Below, piece by piece: positions 12,974 through 26,600 of a DNA stretch of 64,000 nt (position 1 is its first letter; every line of letters begins with the position of its first letter). The position numbers and the translations under genes were made by a program. The DNA is from Struthidea cinerea (Eukaryota; Chordata; Aves; Passeriformes; Corcoracidae): positions 836,698-900,697 of the forward strand of contig VZTI01001288.1 in the NCBI GenBank assembly GCA_013397865.1, written 5' to 3'. Under the pieces are notes generated by a model, which had not been told where the DNA came from, searched no databases, and worked only from the letters and a program-made list of their open reading frames with translations.

Positions 12974-13854
12974 AGCAGCTGCTCAGCACACCCAGATGCA
13001 CGTTGGCAATCCCGCTGCCTTCCAACAAAATCCGTTCGGAGAATCCATAACGCTAAAACGCCCCTATTGCCGTAACAGGGGCTTTCCCAGGAGGGAAGCA
13101 TCTCGTGCAGCCCCTCCCCAGCAGTCAGGTAAATGCATGAAAAGCTTTAGGTTTGTAGCTGGCTGCAAGGAGCAGCAGACACCTCGCCCCAAAGGGACAT
13201 CCTTTGGTTCAGGGCCAGGAGAAGTCAAACGTCACCGCAGTTCTCCGGTCACGGGCGATTTCCAGGGAAGCGGAGCCGCGGCCCACTGACCCACCTGCTA
13301 CCCAAACACCCCAGGTTACAGCACTCGGACACGAGGCAGCAGCTTGTCAGCCTCTCTGCGTCCCCAGCAGCCCCAAACCTCCCCTTACACGCAGCAAACG
13401 TTTCAAGAGGACGCGGTTTCACCTCCTGAAGCTGATGCGTGAAACGCTTTGGTGCAACCAAAACGTCTCCCCAGACCAGGTCCCTGGAGCAACCTCGAGA
13501 GCACACAGGGCTGTGCAGGGCTTGGACTGGGGAATACCCACTAATGCAGCAAAAATGAGGATTGGGGTGAAGCTGAACAGATCCTCAACACTTGCAGAAG
13601 AAGGGGAGGAAGAAATTTGGCTTTTTTTTTTTAGCAATGCATTAATTCTATAATTTGCCATACAACCTTATTTTATTCAGAAAAAAATAAGTGTACTGTT
13701 TGTTTTCTGCAATAAATTGGCACTGCCTTCTCTTTTATAAACCGAATCTGTCTATACTTGGATATTCTGAAATACAGCAAAACCCTTACGTAAGCATTTA
13801 GACAAAAAAAAGATTAACCAAAACATCCGCAATTTATCATGAGTCCCATGGAGA
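12974..13854. other. unique non-coding sequence
   Basis: The left part is GC-rich, with a CpG-dense pocket around 13238-13290. The right part (13660-13830) is AT-rich. No gene or repeat family recognised. Confidence 0.5.
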
Positions 13855-14065
13855 GCCCATCTGTTATGGCCTGACCACTACCCCCCATTCCCAACCACCC
13901 TGCACTGCTGGGCAGGGAGGAGGTAGAGGAGTTGGGCATGAAGGAGAGGACTGGGAAGAAGTGGAAGCAGGTGTATTAGGTTTTGTCTTTGTTTCTCATC
14001 ATCCTGCTCTGTTTTAAAGCGCCAATAAATGAAAATAGTTTTCCCCAAGTCCACTCTGTTTGTAT
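13855..14065 (+). mobile_element. truncated avian ERV LTR fragment (second family)
   Basis: The segment 13970-14062 matches, from memory, the U3/R portion of an LTR abundant in songbird genomes: a TTTGTTTCTCATCATCCTGCTCTG block, then AATAAA (14024-14029), then TTTTCCCCAAGT and CTCTGTTTG. The U5 end normally expected after this point is missing, so the copy is 3'-truncated. The 5' limit is uncertain; the upstream sequence from 13855 is assigned only by continuity. It is unrelated to LTRs A-C. A database match would settle the family. Confidence 0.55.
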
Positions 14066-16404
14066 CCCACTATTCCCATGTGAGAGCCTTAACAACACCA
14101 TCCACTTCCTGACCCCCAGATGACTTTCCACAGCAGAAAGGGAAACTACCAGCACTCAGGGGATGGTTGGGGAATGATCAGCTGGTTGTCAGAAGATGAC
14201 TCACAGAAATCACACACCTCCTCCTCCATCTCAAACCAGAGGCAATGAGCTGTCAGGTTGGCAAGAGTCTTTTCTGTCCCAGACCTTCCAAAAGGAATGA
14301 TTTTACACATTTTTAAGCAGGAAGGTGCAGGTCTCTAAGTTGAAGGTACATGTCTTTTTCTGTGGTCCTTTTTGCAGATTTTACGCGAGGTCAACCAGTA
14401 AAACAAAGTGGTCAGACCATCAAAAGCTTGCTGTGCTTGAGGTGGCTGATTTTGACTTCTGAGTAGCTGGATCTAATTCTCTGTCAGTTCACTGTCACTT
14501 TCCCCTCCCCAGCCTCCGAGTCTCTTATCTGTTAAAAATGAAAGGTTTTGAACAGGAGCGAAGGTCATCTCTGCCTGTGCTTCTGTTCCACAGCCAGTGT
14601 TGTAGAACAAATACTGATGAGGATCATGATGATAATGAGGAAAATAATAATGAGCATTGATCTCGATGGAGATGCTCCTCCGTTCCACCCAGGCCACTGA
14701 GATGAGACTCAGGAATCCCCAGACATAAAGGATGTGTCACACTAAACTTTAATTAACAGCAAATCACAACCCAAATGACATATTCCCCCCCTCGCACTCT
14801 CAATTTTCATAACTGACTTCTCACAACAAAACTCCAGGGGACATTTGAAGCTAGAGAAGAAAGCAAAAACTTCTGCCTCCACGTACAGCTGGTTACGCCG
14901 AGGGAGTCAGGCAGCCACGATTCCTCCCTGATTTTCTACAGCATAAACCACGAGCAACTTCAGCCTAGTCCACGGAGAGACATCAGCAGAGATGAGAGGA
15001 GAATTAGGGCTGCTGTGCTCCAGGAAGACACACCTGGCTCTGTGGTAGTTCACAGCTTCCCCTGCTAACGGTGCCCTCGGTGTCACCCAACACACCCCAT
15101 GCCCCCACAGCTCCATAGGGTGACGCTTTTCACTTCTCCAGCACGGTCCTGCAGCACTTTCCCAACACAAACGAATTAACTTGGGTCACTCAGGAGAGCA
15201 CTGTGAGGGACAGCCTTGCTGGCCAGGTCCCCTTGTTCTCAGCAAGGAGCACTGGGGTCAGCCGTGGCACCACAGCATAAGCAGCTCTACAGATTCCCAA
15301 GGTTGCTCCTAACTCCCATCAGGATCAGAAGAAATCAATGCTCAAGGGAAAGTCATGTAGCTGTAAATAATCAAAAAGTAGTGTTCAGGACTGAAATATT
15401 TACTTTCCAGGTATGGTTTTTGCTGGTGGTGTTTCTGTAATATAAATATTTTAATCTCGTTTTCAAGTGCCAGGCTTTTCATTTTTTTCCCAATAAATTT
15501 GAAGTATGATTTGATTGACACACTCCTCTATAACTGCTCATACAAGGCACCATGTAGGCAAACATGGATTCCCTTTCTGTAAAAGCCTAAGGGAGATCTT
15601 GTTTACGAAAAAGTGCAACATGTAGAATCCTTTAAAAGACTTTCTTTTTTTTTTAGTAACTACCATAAGCCGTTGACTCATTTTACAGACTAAGTAGGAG
15701 GAAGTGAGGAATATCTCAGGCAATTCCATGCATTTATATCCATTACATATTAACTCATTTCATATTGATCATGGAAAGAATAAATTGTTCAGATTAAATC
15801 AATCTCCAGCAGGATAAGGTCACAGGCTTGTGCTATTAACTGCAATTGGCCACTTAAGGAGGAGATACCAGCAGAATGGTTAAAAAACCCAGGTACATCT
15901 TCCAGTGATCACATACCCCATAAATATTCCCCGTGGAAAAGTTCACGTAAAGCCACAGCTAAATTCAGAATACAACAGGAAATAGGTAACAGGAGTTTCA
16001 GAGTTCCATGCTGTTTTTCAGCCATCTCTCCTCCCTGCAAGCAGCTTCTACCCAGTAAAGAACAGCCCTTCCTGACACGAGGAGATTCAGCTGATGAAGC
16101 AAAGACTCAAAACAGAAGGACACGAAGCTGCACAGCCCCATCCCTCCTGCCTGGCTCTGCATGGGCAGAACCAACATTTGCAGCACAGGGCAGACCAGCA
16201 GCAAGGAATTCCTGACCCTACCTTTGGGAGAAATAAACAATCATGCTTTTTCAAAAACAACTGAGAAATAAAAGGCCAAGTTTGGATAAAATTCGAGCAA
16301 AGCCAGTCTTGCAAATCGTAACTTAGGCAGCTCGGAGTGCTGCAAGACGGGGATCTGTAACCTAATTGAAGTGAGTAGCTTGAAGTGCTCTGCTATTAGG
16401 GAAT
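14066..16404. other. unique non-coding sequence
   Basis: No gene and no repeat family seen. Several AT-rich stretches (14740-14830, 15720-15800) carry scattered ATTA cores but no clustered motif strong enough to call. Confidence 0.5.
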
Positions 16405-16554
16405 CAAAGCTCTGGCACCTCTGCTGCAGTATCTGTGAAACAGCAATAACAGTGTTTGCCCACCTTACAGAGATAATAGAAGTGGTTACGTTTGTGCAGA
16501 AATGTGATCGTGTAAAAAGCGCTGTGGTATAAAAGTGCTAAATATTATTATTAG
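16405..16554 (+). mobile_element. ancient MIR/CORE-like SINE remnant (3' half)
   Basis: The order of blocks follows the amniote MIR family: a TCTGTGAAA segment, an AACAGTG / CCCACCTTACAG segment, then GTTTGTGCAG, AAAGCGCT, ATAAAAGTGCTAAA and a terminal ATT trinucleotide run (16541-16553). The tRNA-like head is not recognisable. Such elements predate the bird radiation, so a still readable copy is unusual. The assignment rests on remembered consensus and the left boundary is approximate. Confidence 0.65.
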
Positions 16555-16654
16555 GTAGATGTTTTGGTACTCCAAAAAATACAATTCATTCAAGCTCTTC
16601 TATTTCTTTGACACTTGCAACAGGCTTCCAATGTGGCTTAAAACCCCCGCTCAA

Positions 16655-16875
16655 AAAAAAACATCAGAATAATGAGCTTTCCTTATTTAATTCACCAAAT
16701 AGGCACAATAAGCTCATGTTTAAACAAAAAATGAAAAGGAAACTTGCTGCTGTGCCAGAACAGCAGCACAATCAATTTTAATTAGCATTGCTCATTGTGG
16801 GAAATGATAAGGTATCAGTCATAGTAATTGGTGGTGTTGACAATTAGTCAAAGTTATTAACATCTCAAGACCCAG
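16655..16875. promoter_or_regulatory. candidate conserved AT-rich enhancer-like block
   Basis: The segment has a dense set of homeodomain-type cores (TTTAATTAG near 16778, CAATTAG near 16839, several ATTA) together with a GATAAGG GATA-type site near 16807. This composition resembles deeply conserved non-coding elements near developmental genes. Conservation itself cannot be seen from one sequence, so this is inference. The SINE remnant ends about 100 bases upstream. Confidence 0.3.
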
Positions 16876-19800
16876 GACAAAAAAAGCTTGCTGAATTTTA
16901 AATATCTGGAGAAGGCTTGCCTCGAAATCCTTAATTTTCACACAGTGTGAAAACATTGCTCAGATTTATTATTTGTTAGCTTTCCATCAGAGCACAAGCA
17001 CTGGGGTAACACCACCAACCCGACATCACTGGTGCTTGATCAATCCAAGTTTTCCACTGCTGGGAGTGGGGCTCCCTGCTCTCCTCCCACAGCCCCTGCT
17101 GCCTCCCTGCTTCCCATCTCTTTCCCTTTGTTTCCCTTTGCCTGCTCCCAGTGCTCATCCCAGATCCTCTCAGGAAATGCTGCCAGGCAAGGGGAAATGC
17201 CTTGGAGCTGGAGCATCTCCAACAACATCCCATCCAGGAAAACAAGCCTTTGGGTACCCAGAGCTAAGGTGGATGCTGCCACACAAGCAGCAGCAACTTT
17301 GCTCATGTTGCCTGGAGCACCGCATTTAATGGCCAACATGAGCAAAGCCTCAGGCTTCTGAGAGGCTCGGGTTCAAGGCAAAGCTCAGGTGTGAGGCAAA
17401 GTCTTTCACGGGACACAATACAGGGCACTCCAGGGTTTTGTCATGGTCTCTCTTACCCCTGGGGCAGCCCCACAAATGTCCTGCCTCTGTGTTTGCTCTC
17501 CGACTTCTGCTGACAGGGAATCTGGCAAAGGAGGTCAGTGATTGCATGAACCAGGTGAGTAAGCCAGGGAGCCCACGTCTGTGGTTCACAGAGAACTGAC
17601 ACAAGGATCTCTGATCTTCCAGTAAAGTTTATGTGTTAATATCAGGTTATTTTTCTGGCCACCAAGACCATAAATTCTCCAAGGTCTAGCACTTGGCTAC
17701 TTGTACCTTCATGTTTTAGTGGGGAATTCCTGAGAGACCCAGTAAGCCAGTGCTGAATGCAAATGACCCACCTCAATGAGTTGCATATGGATCACTTATG
17801 GATACAGCTGATGTACATAAAGAAGGCAGAAGAACATTGTCCAAAAAGCATTTCGTTAATCTGACAGACCCCTGACCACCCACCCTAGAAGACAAAGACC
17901 ACGGAAATCTCTGTCAGGTGTTTTCTGCCAGAGGAGTTTCAGTGAAAACTCAATATATTCCACCTCCCACATCCTGCTGTCCCTTCACTGTAAATAAGAT
18001 GCATAAAATACTGCAGTAGCCATCCTTCTGGTGTAAGTAGGTGTTACAGTTTGAAATAGCAGAGGTGACATGTATTACTCATTTGTCCTTTTGCTTGCTT
18101 TAATGAGTTTATTTGTATGGAAATTAAAAGCCAGGTAAAAATACTGTCTCTGTCCCTAACATATGTATCTGTTACATAACCGTGGTGATTCTTCTGACCC
18201 TTCTCCTACAATTACTGTTCCCAAACTGGTGCAGCCTTTCAAGCAGCAGAGCAAAATGCGAGACTGCCACAAAGGAACAAATCCCGCCTGGCAAATGCTG
18301 CCGAGCTGCACCACTGGCACAACTGTCAGGGAGCACAGTCCTGAAAGAAACTCCCCCAAAACCCAACTGAGACTCAAAGCAAAGAAACTCCGATTTAAAT
18401 TCCCTCTCAGGCGCCGGCCCGCAGCAGCAGCGGGGCTCTGCCACCGCGGCCGCCAGATAAACACCATTTTCAAGGTCAATTTCCTATGACCAGTTGCTTC
18501 ATTTCTCATCATTTTCTGTCCAACTTCATAGATTACCACTTAAAATTGATTTATTCTTTCCCTTTCCAGCATTACTTTGCACTTCATTTAAAAGGGAGGT
18601 GGGGGGGATTTTTCTCTCTGTTCCACACAACAACTCTGTCACAAGGCGCTGGGCTCAGCTGGGTTTCAATTGACTGAAACGACTGCTCAGTAAAGCAGTG
18701 TGCTATAAAAGCCAAACCAAACCAAGAGGCACCTTCCAACCACTTCCCCTTCTCTTCCCTACTGCTAGAAATATTGGTTTTTAGAGACGGTGACTTGGCT
18801 TGCTACGTATGGAGCTTTGCTGTAAAGGAGTGTTTTCACAGCCCCTAGCAGAAAACAAAAGTTATGTTGAGGTCTGGTTTGAGGTTCGTCCTGCAGGCCG
18901 GTAGCAGAGGCACTCGAGATGAGATTAAAGCTGACAGAGATGAAACTGCGCTGGCCCACATCCTTGGGCTTGCTCCAGGGCCTCTCATCTGCATTTCATC
19001 GTGATGTGAGCACATGTTCCCATCATTGGTACACTCATCTGCATCACTCTGAATGTTAATCACAGGCTAACCCAATTTCTTCAGCAAATTTATTACTTAC
19101 TGTTCATTAAAGTTCATAAAACCTAACGTGAGGCTGAGGGAAGCAGAACACCCTCACCAAGGAGTCCTCAGCAATTCCGAGGTGGTGACGTCAGCCCGAG
19201 GAGCTCCTCCTTCCAAGGTGGGTGCCAGAACCTTTCATTCCTTCTCCAGGGGGTGTGAGGGGAGGGGAAGAAGGCAATGAGGGACAAAGAGCTGTCACAG
19301 CCCTTCAGAAAGCTCTGAAACCGCCGTCCTTGTCGCAACTCTTTTGACAAAACAAACCCGGATTTCTTTTCGGAGTCATTTAAAGATATTTTTTTCAACA
19401 AACAAGGAAAAAGAATCGAGGCTTCCCAGCAACGTGGGGATGTGAGGGGAAGGAAACCCAGCTAAGAGAGGATGGGATCACAGGAGAGCGCTCACGGGGA
19501 GAATCTCAGCAGCACACACTGCAAACGCTACAGGTTTTCCCGGCGTCAGGAATTGTGGGCTGTCCTCATGACGTCCCCAGCAGCTGGATCTGACGAGTGA
19601 CACTTTACTGCAGTTTGGATTTACTGGTAATGCGTGGTAGGAAGACACTTGGACAATACCCACATGCTTAAACCTAAGCGCGTGCTTAAATGCTTTGCTG
19701 ACCAGGGCCCAAAGAAGCCGCATTTGTGTTTTTCACATCGGAAAGGGATGATTTAATGTATTCCAGTCAACAGCCAGAGTGAACATTACCATCTACCTCC

Positions 19801-20375
19801 CTAATGAACTCTGTGCATCTGAAATGATCTCAATCTCCAGTTCCTCAAAACCTCGGGAATACGCAAAAATCCAAGCCTCCAACATCCCGAGTGGAAACTG
19901 CTAAAATTCTCCAAAGGACATTATGATTGAAATATTCAATCAGATGATGCTACCATCAGAATAATGAAGCCTTTGGAGGATTTGCTTCATTGAGTATAAA
20001 ATAATTTTGAGAGACACTTAAAAGGAAGAAACCATGTCTGTGGGAAGAAACAGGACTGATTTTTTGCCAGAAGGAGGATTATTCTGCAAGCCGGAAAATG
20101 ACACCTCTTGGTAACCCAACATCAGATCTGCTCCTAGGCTAAAATTACATGTCACAAAACATATAAATATAATTTTTGCACAACTGTGTAAATGAAAATA
20201 CATCTGCTTTTGAGAAAAGAAAAATTACAGATGCTTATTCTCTCCTTTCCCCAAAATTTCCATAACCATAGAATGATCCAGTCTGAAATTAGAAATTTGC
20301 TCTCTCCTTTAATTAAATCAATTTGCATTTTTTTTTCCTCAGCTGATTAAATAATAGAAAAGCACAAAGGTGAAG
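16876..20375. other. unique non-coding sequence
   Basis: No gene recognised. A CpG-dense pocket lies at 18409-18455, including a GCGGCCGC site. The remainder mixes AT-rich and neutral sequence without a repeat family I can name. Confidence 0.5.
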
Positions 20376-20612
20376 GCGGGTTTTGTGATTAAAGCACTGG
20401 ACGAAGACCCAGGAGAGGGAATTCAATTCCTGGTCCTGTCACAGGACTTCCTCTGTGACCTCGTGCTCAGTCTCTTTGCACCTCTTTTCCCGCTCTGAGA
20501 AAGATGGGTAATATTAAAGTCTCTCTCTCAGTCTCCATCTTGTCTATTGGATCACGAGCTCTGCAGGGACAGGACTGTCTATTAAAGCTTTTAGGGACAA
20601 TGCCCCTGCAAC
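20376..20612 (+). mobile_element. ancient tRNA-derived CORE/MIR-like SINE, near full length
   Basis: The head resembles a tRNA-derived SINE: GTGATTAAAGCACTGGAC (A-box region, 20385-20402) and AATTCAATTCCTGG (B-box region, about 20420-20433). The core follows, with TCTGTGACCTCGTGCTCAG, a CTCTTTGCACCTC segment and a GATGGGTAATATTAA segment. The tail (20540-20610) matches the AGCTCT..CAGGGACAGGACTGTCT..ACAATG type found in reptile and turtle SINEs. Having head, core and tail all in order makes chance unlikely. The copy is diverged and presumably inactive; both Pol III boxes are degraded. Confidence 0.75.
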
Positions 20613-23600
20613 AGGGAGGGAATTGCAGATGTCCTGCTGTCCTGTCCTCCCTTCAGACCCACAGTGGCAGGCGCAAGGCCCCGACCCCTCACTGCCATCG
20701 CCACGTGGGCCAAGCGTGGGTGCAAGGAACACGAAAGAGGTGCAAGGGAACTTGCAGGGCTTCTCGGCAACTGCTGTGCCCATTTTTCCACGAGCTACCT
20801 CTGGAGCGTGGGCCTGTGAGCTGCACACAGCAGCGCAGGGGGGAGCAGCAGCTCGGCAGGGGGAGGTCTGCACCGAAGCACAAAGCGAGACGGGGCCAAA
20901 GGCTTTATCCCATTCTGTTCCCCACGTCCTCCTCCCGTTTCACAGAGCACGGCATCATACAGCACTGCACTTTTTGCAAGCAAGGCTGAGGTTATCACCT
21001 AATGAGGGTGTAAAACCTGACTCTAATAAGGCCAAACCAGCCTGCAGCTCTCCATGGGGACGGGGCTCTGGACGAGCCTTGCAGCTGAGTGATCGCAAAC
21101 GCTGCCGAGAGAAAACAGGAATTCATCCCGGGAAAGAGACTGGATCCTAACAGAATTATTTTAGAGCACGATAACACACCCAGCTGTCTTCATCAGCACT
21201 ATTACTCTTGCCTGGCTTGACTGCAAGCACATCGTGTCAAATCAACGGCAGGAAAATTAATATCTTCAAAAGGAAACAGTTCACCACATCACATACAGTC
21301 CAGCTCCCATAATGATAAGTTCCCTGATAGAGATCATCTTCAAAACCCCAGTGGTTATAAGAGACTCTACAGAATTCATCACTTTTGATGGTTGTGGTTT
21401 GTTGTTTTTTTTTTTTTTAATTGAACCAAAATACGGTTTTGAAAGACTGTTCCTTAAAAGCCATGCTGTTTTAAGGGATTAACAAGCCATTATATACTAG
21501 AGCATACATACACAATGGAATCAGCAAACAGGAATCAGCAAGTAATCTTCTGCCTCCACAAAGACTAATGTGTAATTGCCAGAAGCACCGGGGGAATTTC
21601 TGCCTTTCGTTAAAGCTTCAGGAGGTGTCTGTCGTCAAATTTGACAGAAATACAGAATGTAACAATCAGTTACAGACATGAAAGTTGCTGTTTCACACAA
21701 TAACAAACTTTCATTACAGTTGGGAGCGAGAGCCTGCGTATTGATTTGCAGATGTAAGTGCTAGCTGTTATTATTTAGTAGATTATGGGAACAGAACAGC
21801 GAACTTCTGACCACTACGCACAAAGAGAGGAATGATATGCAAGATGAATTTTATGAAGCAAATTTTCTTCATGGAGCCTCTACACTGATACAGCCTCAGT
21901 TTAATTCCATAAACGGGGAGCCGTGATCAGACAGCTGATAGGCACCACATTTCCCTGAGCAATTGCTTTCCCATTAAGAACTTGCATCAAACCAAACCAC
22001 CATGGGGGAGAGCAGAGCACGAAGAATAAACATCAGAGCGAAACCCAGCAATGTGGCAACGTTACAGAGCTAAAGCAAAGCCTGTGGCTTTACAGAACAA
22101 ACACATTCACTGCATGACAGGGTGAGAGAGCAGCCAAAGTGAGGTACCACAAAAATCCTTCCTCTGTGACCATCTGCAAGTTCAAGCCACGGGGATCTTC
22201 AGAGTTACCTCTGGGGGCAGTGGTTCTGCAGAACTGTTCTCATCCTTAGGAATACAGAAGGCAAACAGTGGCTAGTAGGATTCTCACTGTAGCTCAAGAG
22301 ACTTCTTTCACATTTCTTTATTAGAAGGGCTGAAATGTCCTAACACGTCCTGTGGGAGGATGGGAGGCCCCTCTGGGAACACTCCCGGGGAATTTGAAAG
22401 AGTGACAGTAAGAAACGTGTCTGCCCAAATCGTTGTGACAGTACTAACTCATGTGGATTTCTTGGAAAAAGTAAATATTCTCTGGTGCTACACTCTCTGT
22501 ACTTTTATTCTTTGGGGTTTTTCACTCCAAAGTGGCCATTAGAGTTTTTGGTACTGGTACCAAACCCTGCTAAAGAGCACAGATGGCAGCAGACCCTTCC
22601 TTGAAAGCTCATGCAAGGGCAGGACACCAACAAGATGCTGTCCAAATAACTCCTAAGGTTTGTACAGCCCCATTCCATTCCAAAACACACAACTTCTGCA
22701 TGCAAATAGTAGTTCCAGGTTCTTATCTGGTATCTGTTTGTCCACAGAAAGATACATGAGGAGAAATAAATCGTTAATAGCTTTAAATCTGAGATGAGAT
22801 GGCTGTGTCCCAGGCAGCAGAGAAGCCCATGTACTCATCAAACACCTCAGGTGAGAAGCTGATCCCAGCAGCACAGTTTTGAATGGAGCTGCAGGATCAT
22901 GAAGCAGGAAACGAGGTCTGTTAGTCTCTTATTTTTACCCATTGACTGTATAAGAGGCTGTAATCAATCATAACCTCGCTAGTGCTGGAGCGGGGACAGT
23001 CTGTGCAGGGACTGCTCCAGGTGAAAAGATTCTCCTTGAAACAGCTGTAGCAGAGTTTCGTGTCCCATGGCTGAGCCCCACCAGCCCAATGCCACTGCAC
23101 CAGGTTTTAACCCTTTTATTCCTTTGCATTAATCCATCACAGGATAACTGAGTAACTTTCCCCCTCTACTTTCTGAGCAAACCACACACACAGCTGCTGG
23201 CCAAGCCAGAAAACCCGCGTGCAGGTGTTTAAAAGCAATGTTAAAAATAAAAAGCAATTAACAGACTGTTAAAATACACATCATTCCTTTCACATTTCCA
23301 TCAGGGCCGAGGAGTCAGGCGCAGGAGAGAAAGCAATGCTATGGATAACATACACGCTCCCTCAAACCTCATTATGCTGCAGCACATCAGTATTCCAGCA
23401 ACATCTTGGGGTGGGAAGTTGTTGCAATATTGATAAATTGTATTCTGTCCACATCACTGGGGTGCCAGTAATGTTTCAAAAAGCCTGGAGGATCAGTGGG
23501 TGACTCTTACAATGTATATATAAAGAGAAACCTTGTTTTGTCTCCCTAGAGACAGTTTCTCTTCTAATGGAGTGTGGTCAGAGGGGCTCTGCTTAATTCA

Positions 23601-26600
23601 TGCATTTAACTCTGGATCTCCGTCACTTCACAGTGGTTTTGTGCTAACTACAACGTATGGAGGACATTAGGCAGTACGACTAAGATTGACTTTTCTTCCT
23701 TCATGGATTATACAGAAGGAACGGGAGCAAGTCGGGCTCATTAGCATATGTTTAAAGAGTTCACGGGGTTGGCAGTAGCAGAAAGTACCCAGCAACCAGC
23801 AGAGACGTTTAATTCTAAGCCTTACACATCAACAATAAAAGGAATATCTCTCCTTCTCACTGTTACATCATTAAATGAACCAGAAGGAGCTAAACCAGGA
23901 CCTCTGGAGGTGCTGACAACAGAGAGTTGTCTGAGCTTGGCGGAGGATAACATGAATTTTAATTATCGCAGCGAACTGTTAGAGTGCTTATTCCCTTTCA
24001 GTGGAAGGAATTAGCGCTGGAATGTGTGCCTGAAGCCCTGTGGTGCAGCCAGGCACTCGAGGAACAGGGCTGTGTGCCTCTGGAGCCCTGGGAACCTCTG
24101 GACAGTGTCTCTGAGGAGCAGCGGTCCAGCCCAGCAGCACCACGGCCACCACAGCCTCTCGCCAGACACACCACGCTGATTTCTGGCCACCTAACCTGAG
24201 CTGCTGCCTGCAAACCCCACACTCCACGTGGGGCTGCACCTGGGAACCCAACAGGAGATGCAGCATCCCTCCAGCACCCTCAGCTGCCTCATCCAGAGAA
24301 ACCAAGCAGTGCTGCCCTGCAAACAGGCGAGGCAAGCTGGATGAGCCAAGGCTGTTTTTCCATGGGGGAGCATCCCTGCAGCCAAGTGGCCAAGGAAGCA
24401 CATCACCCACTCCTCCTCTCTCCCAGTTCACAGCTGGGCTCATTAGGGCTGATGTGAAAACACCACCGTGCTCAGCATCAGCCTTGTAGGTACTCCAGGG
24501 ATGCCTCACCTGAGAGCAGACGGGCAGGACACTCAGGTGAGAGCAGCAGGAGTTTCAGCAGTTTCTGCCTGTCCTGCTGACAGACCTGAGCCACTGAATG
24601 GCCCTCAGGTGTCCCTGCCCAAGGAGAGACCGAGAAGTCTCACCATGAGCAGTAAGGAGCATGGGGAGGTCAGGAAAATGTGGGGTTTGGTGTGGAAAGG
24701 GGCAGCAAAAGGCTGTGTGCCTCTTCCTTGCTCCCCAGCCCCTTTCCCAGGGCTTGTGGCTCCAGTCTGAGGCTGGGAGCAGCATCCAGGCTCTCCCCTC
24801 TGGATCACCAGCCCACGGAGAGCCGGGCTCTGCAGAGACCATTTAAGGCAGGGAGAGAAGTAACGAGATTTTCACACAAACCTCCCGAGTAAGAGACTTT
24901 GCTGTAACTGAGTTTCTGGGAACAGGGTTGGGCTGTGCTGCTTAGCTCACACACACTCTGCATTCTGCTGCTTGTCCCCCAGCCAAAAAAAACCCCTTTC
25001 CCTCGTGGATGTGAAGCTGCTCTCACGCAGGACCAGCAGCAGGACAGGCCACACGTGCCCACGCTGCAGCCAGCCTCCCTTGCTTGGAATTCTGAAAAAT
25101 GTCAGATATCAAGGAGCATATGTTCCAAGTGCCCCTGAGCAGTCACAGAACACTACATTTACAAACAGAGAAAACCAATTTGAATCACTCAGTGCATTTG
25201 CATGCGGCGTCTGCAGGGTGGTTTAGAATCAAGATTAATATGCAGATTGGAGCAGGGGGCTGCGGTGACAGGCAGGGCAAGCCAGTGAGTAGGGGCAAGG
25301 GATGCTCAGGGATGCAGGAACTCCTCACAGAACCTCCCCAGGGACAGCAGCAGCTTTTGGGTGCAAATGCCAAGACAAAGGCTATTTATTGCTTTTGCAG
25401 GTTACTGCTGCTCACACCGGGGTTGGTAAAGGCCACCTGAAATTAGATCTTAATCTCATGTCCCAGTGGCTGGCAGAGATCACGCCTGGGCTCCGCAGCT
25501 CACAGGGATGTGTTGTGCATCCTCTCAAAATGCTCCCAAAACCACAGACCCTCACCCTTCAGAAGCTTCTCCATCACCTTTACTCACAAAGAAGTCGAGT
25601 TCAAAGGGCAGAACCAGGCAAGCAAAGCCCCCTTGCACATCAAGATGTTCCTGCTTTTAATGAAATTTGGGGCGGGCGTGTTTTGAAGTGCAGATTGCAG
25701 CAAAAGGCCTCGGTCAGGTCCTGCTTGCCAACACCATCAGAGTGGGCTCATCCTCACTAAGACGTGCCTACCACGCTGGGATTGAGCAGCCAGAGCTTTT
25801 GAAGCATAAGGCTCTGGTTTATCAGGTAAATAAGCCAGGAAGGTGATAAGCCACTCTCTGAACACCCTTCAATAATCACACTGATATATATGCTTTGAAC
25901 TCACGCTCCTTTCAGACTTCCCCGGCTTTTTAATGACAGAAAAGAGGATCTCGGCTTCAGAAATATTCAGTGTTCTCCATTGTCAGTCTCTAGCTTAAAA
26001 AATAATTAAGTTTACTCTCCTGCCAGCCTGTTATCAGGTCAGTGCAAGATGCTAAGAGATCAGTACGCCACGCTAAGAAATATTTCTGTCTATTTAACCC
26101 ACTAATTCAATCTCAGTAAAGAATGAAACCCATGAAGTATCTATTTATAAAGTAAATACAGCAAGTAGAAATCAAATATTGGTCCTGTTTCAGGCCATTA
26201 GCTGAGAGGATGCTGGGAAGGTAATAGCCACGGTTTTTACAGTGCTAGAAAGAAGTGGTTTGTTCCGACCAGCCTTTGTTATTTTTTTTTTCATGCCAGT
26301 AAGCGTCAGCCTGAAATGTTGTGGGGAGAACTGGACAAGAAGCACCTCAGCTGTGATCTGAGAAAACACTCCAAGGACGTGCTGTCCTCTTCACCACATC
26401 CAAAGGTGGATGCACACAGCATTCAGGAAATTACTGCCCGCTCTCAGCAGCTCATTTCGACATTTCCTCCTGTAAATGCAGCTTTGTGGACTGGCAGCTT
26501 CCATGAAGTTATTCATTCTGCTTGGAATCTGCCAAGAATTTGCAACAAAAGCCAGGGTCTCCTAAGTTAAAGTGTTTCCACTCAACCATCCTCCCTCAGT

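Noticed and set aside
23988..24509. 173-codon minus-strand open frame
   Set aside because: Sits in a locally GC-rich segment where stop codons are rarer; overlapping frames in other phases are nearly as long and none has a motif.
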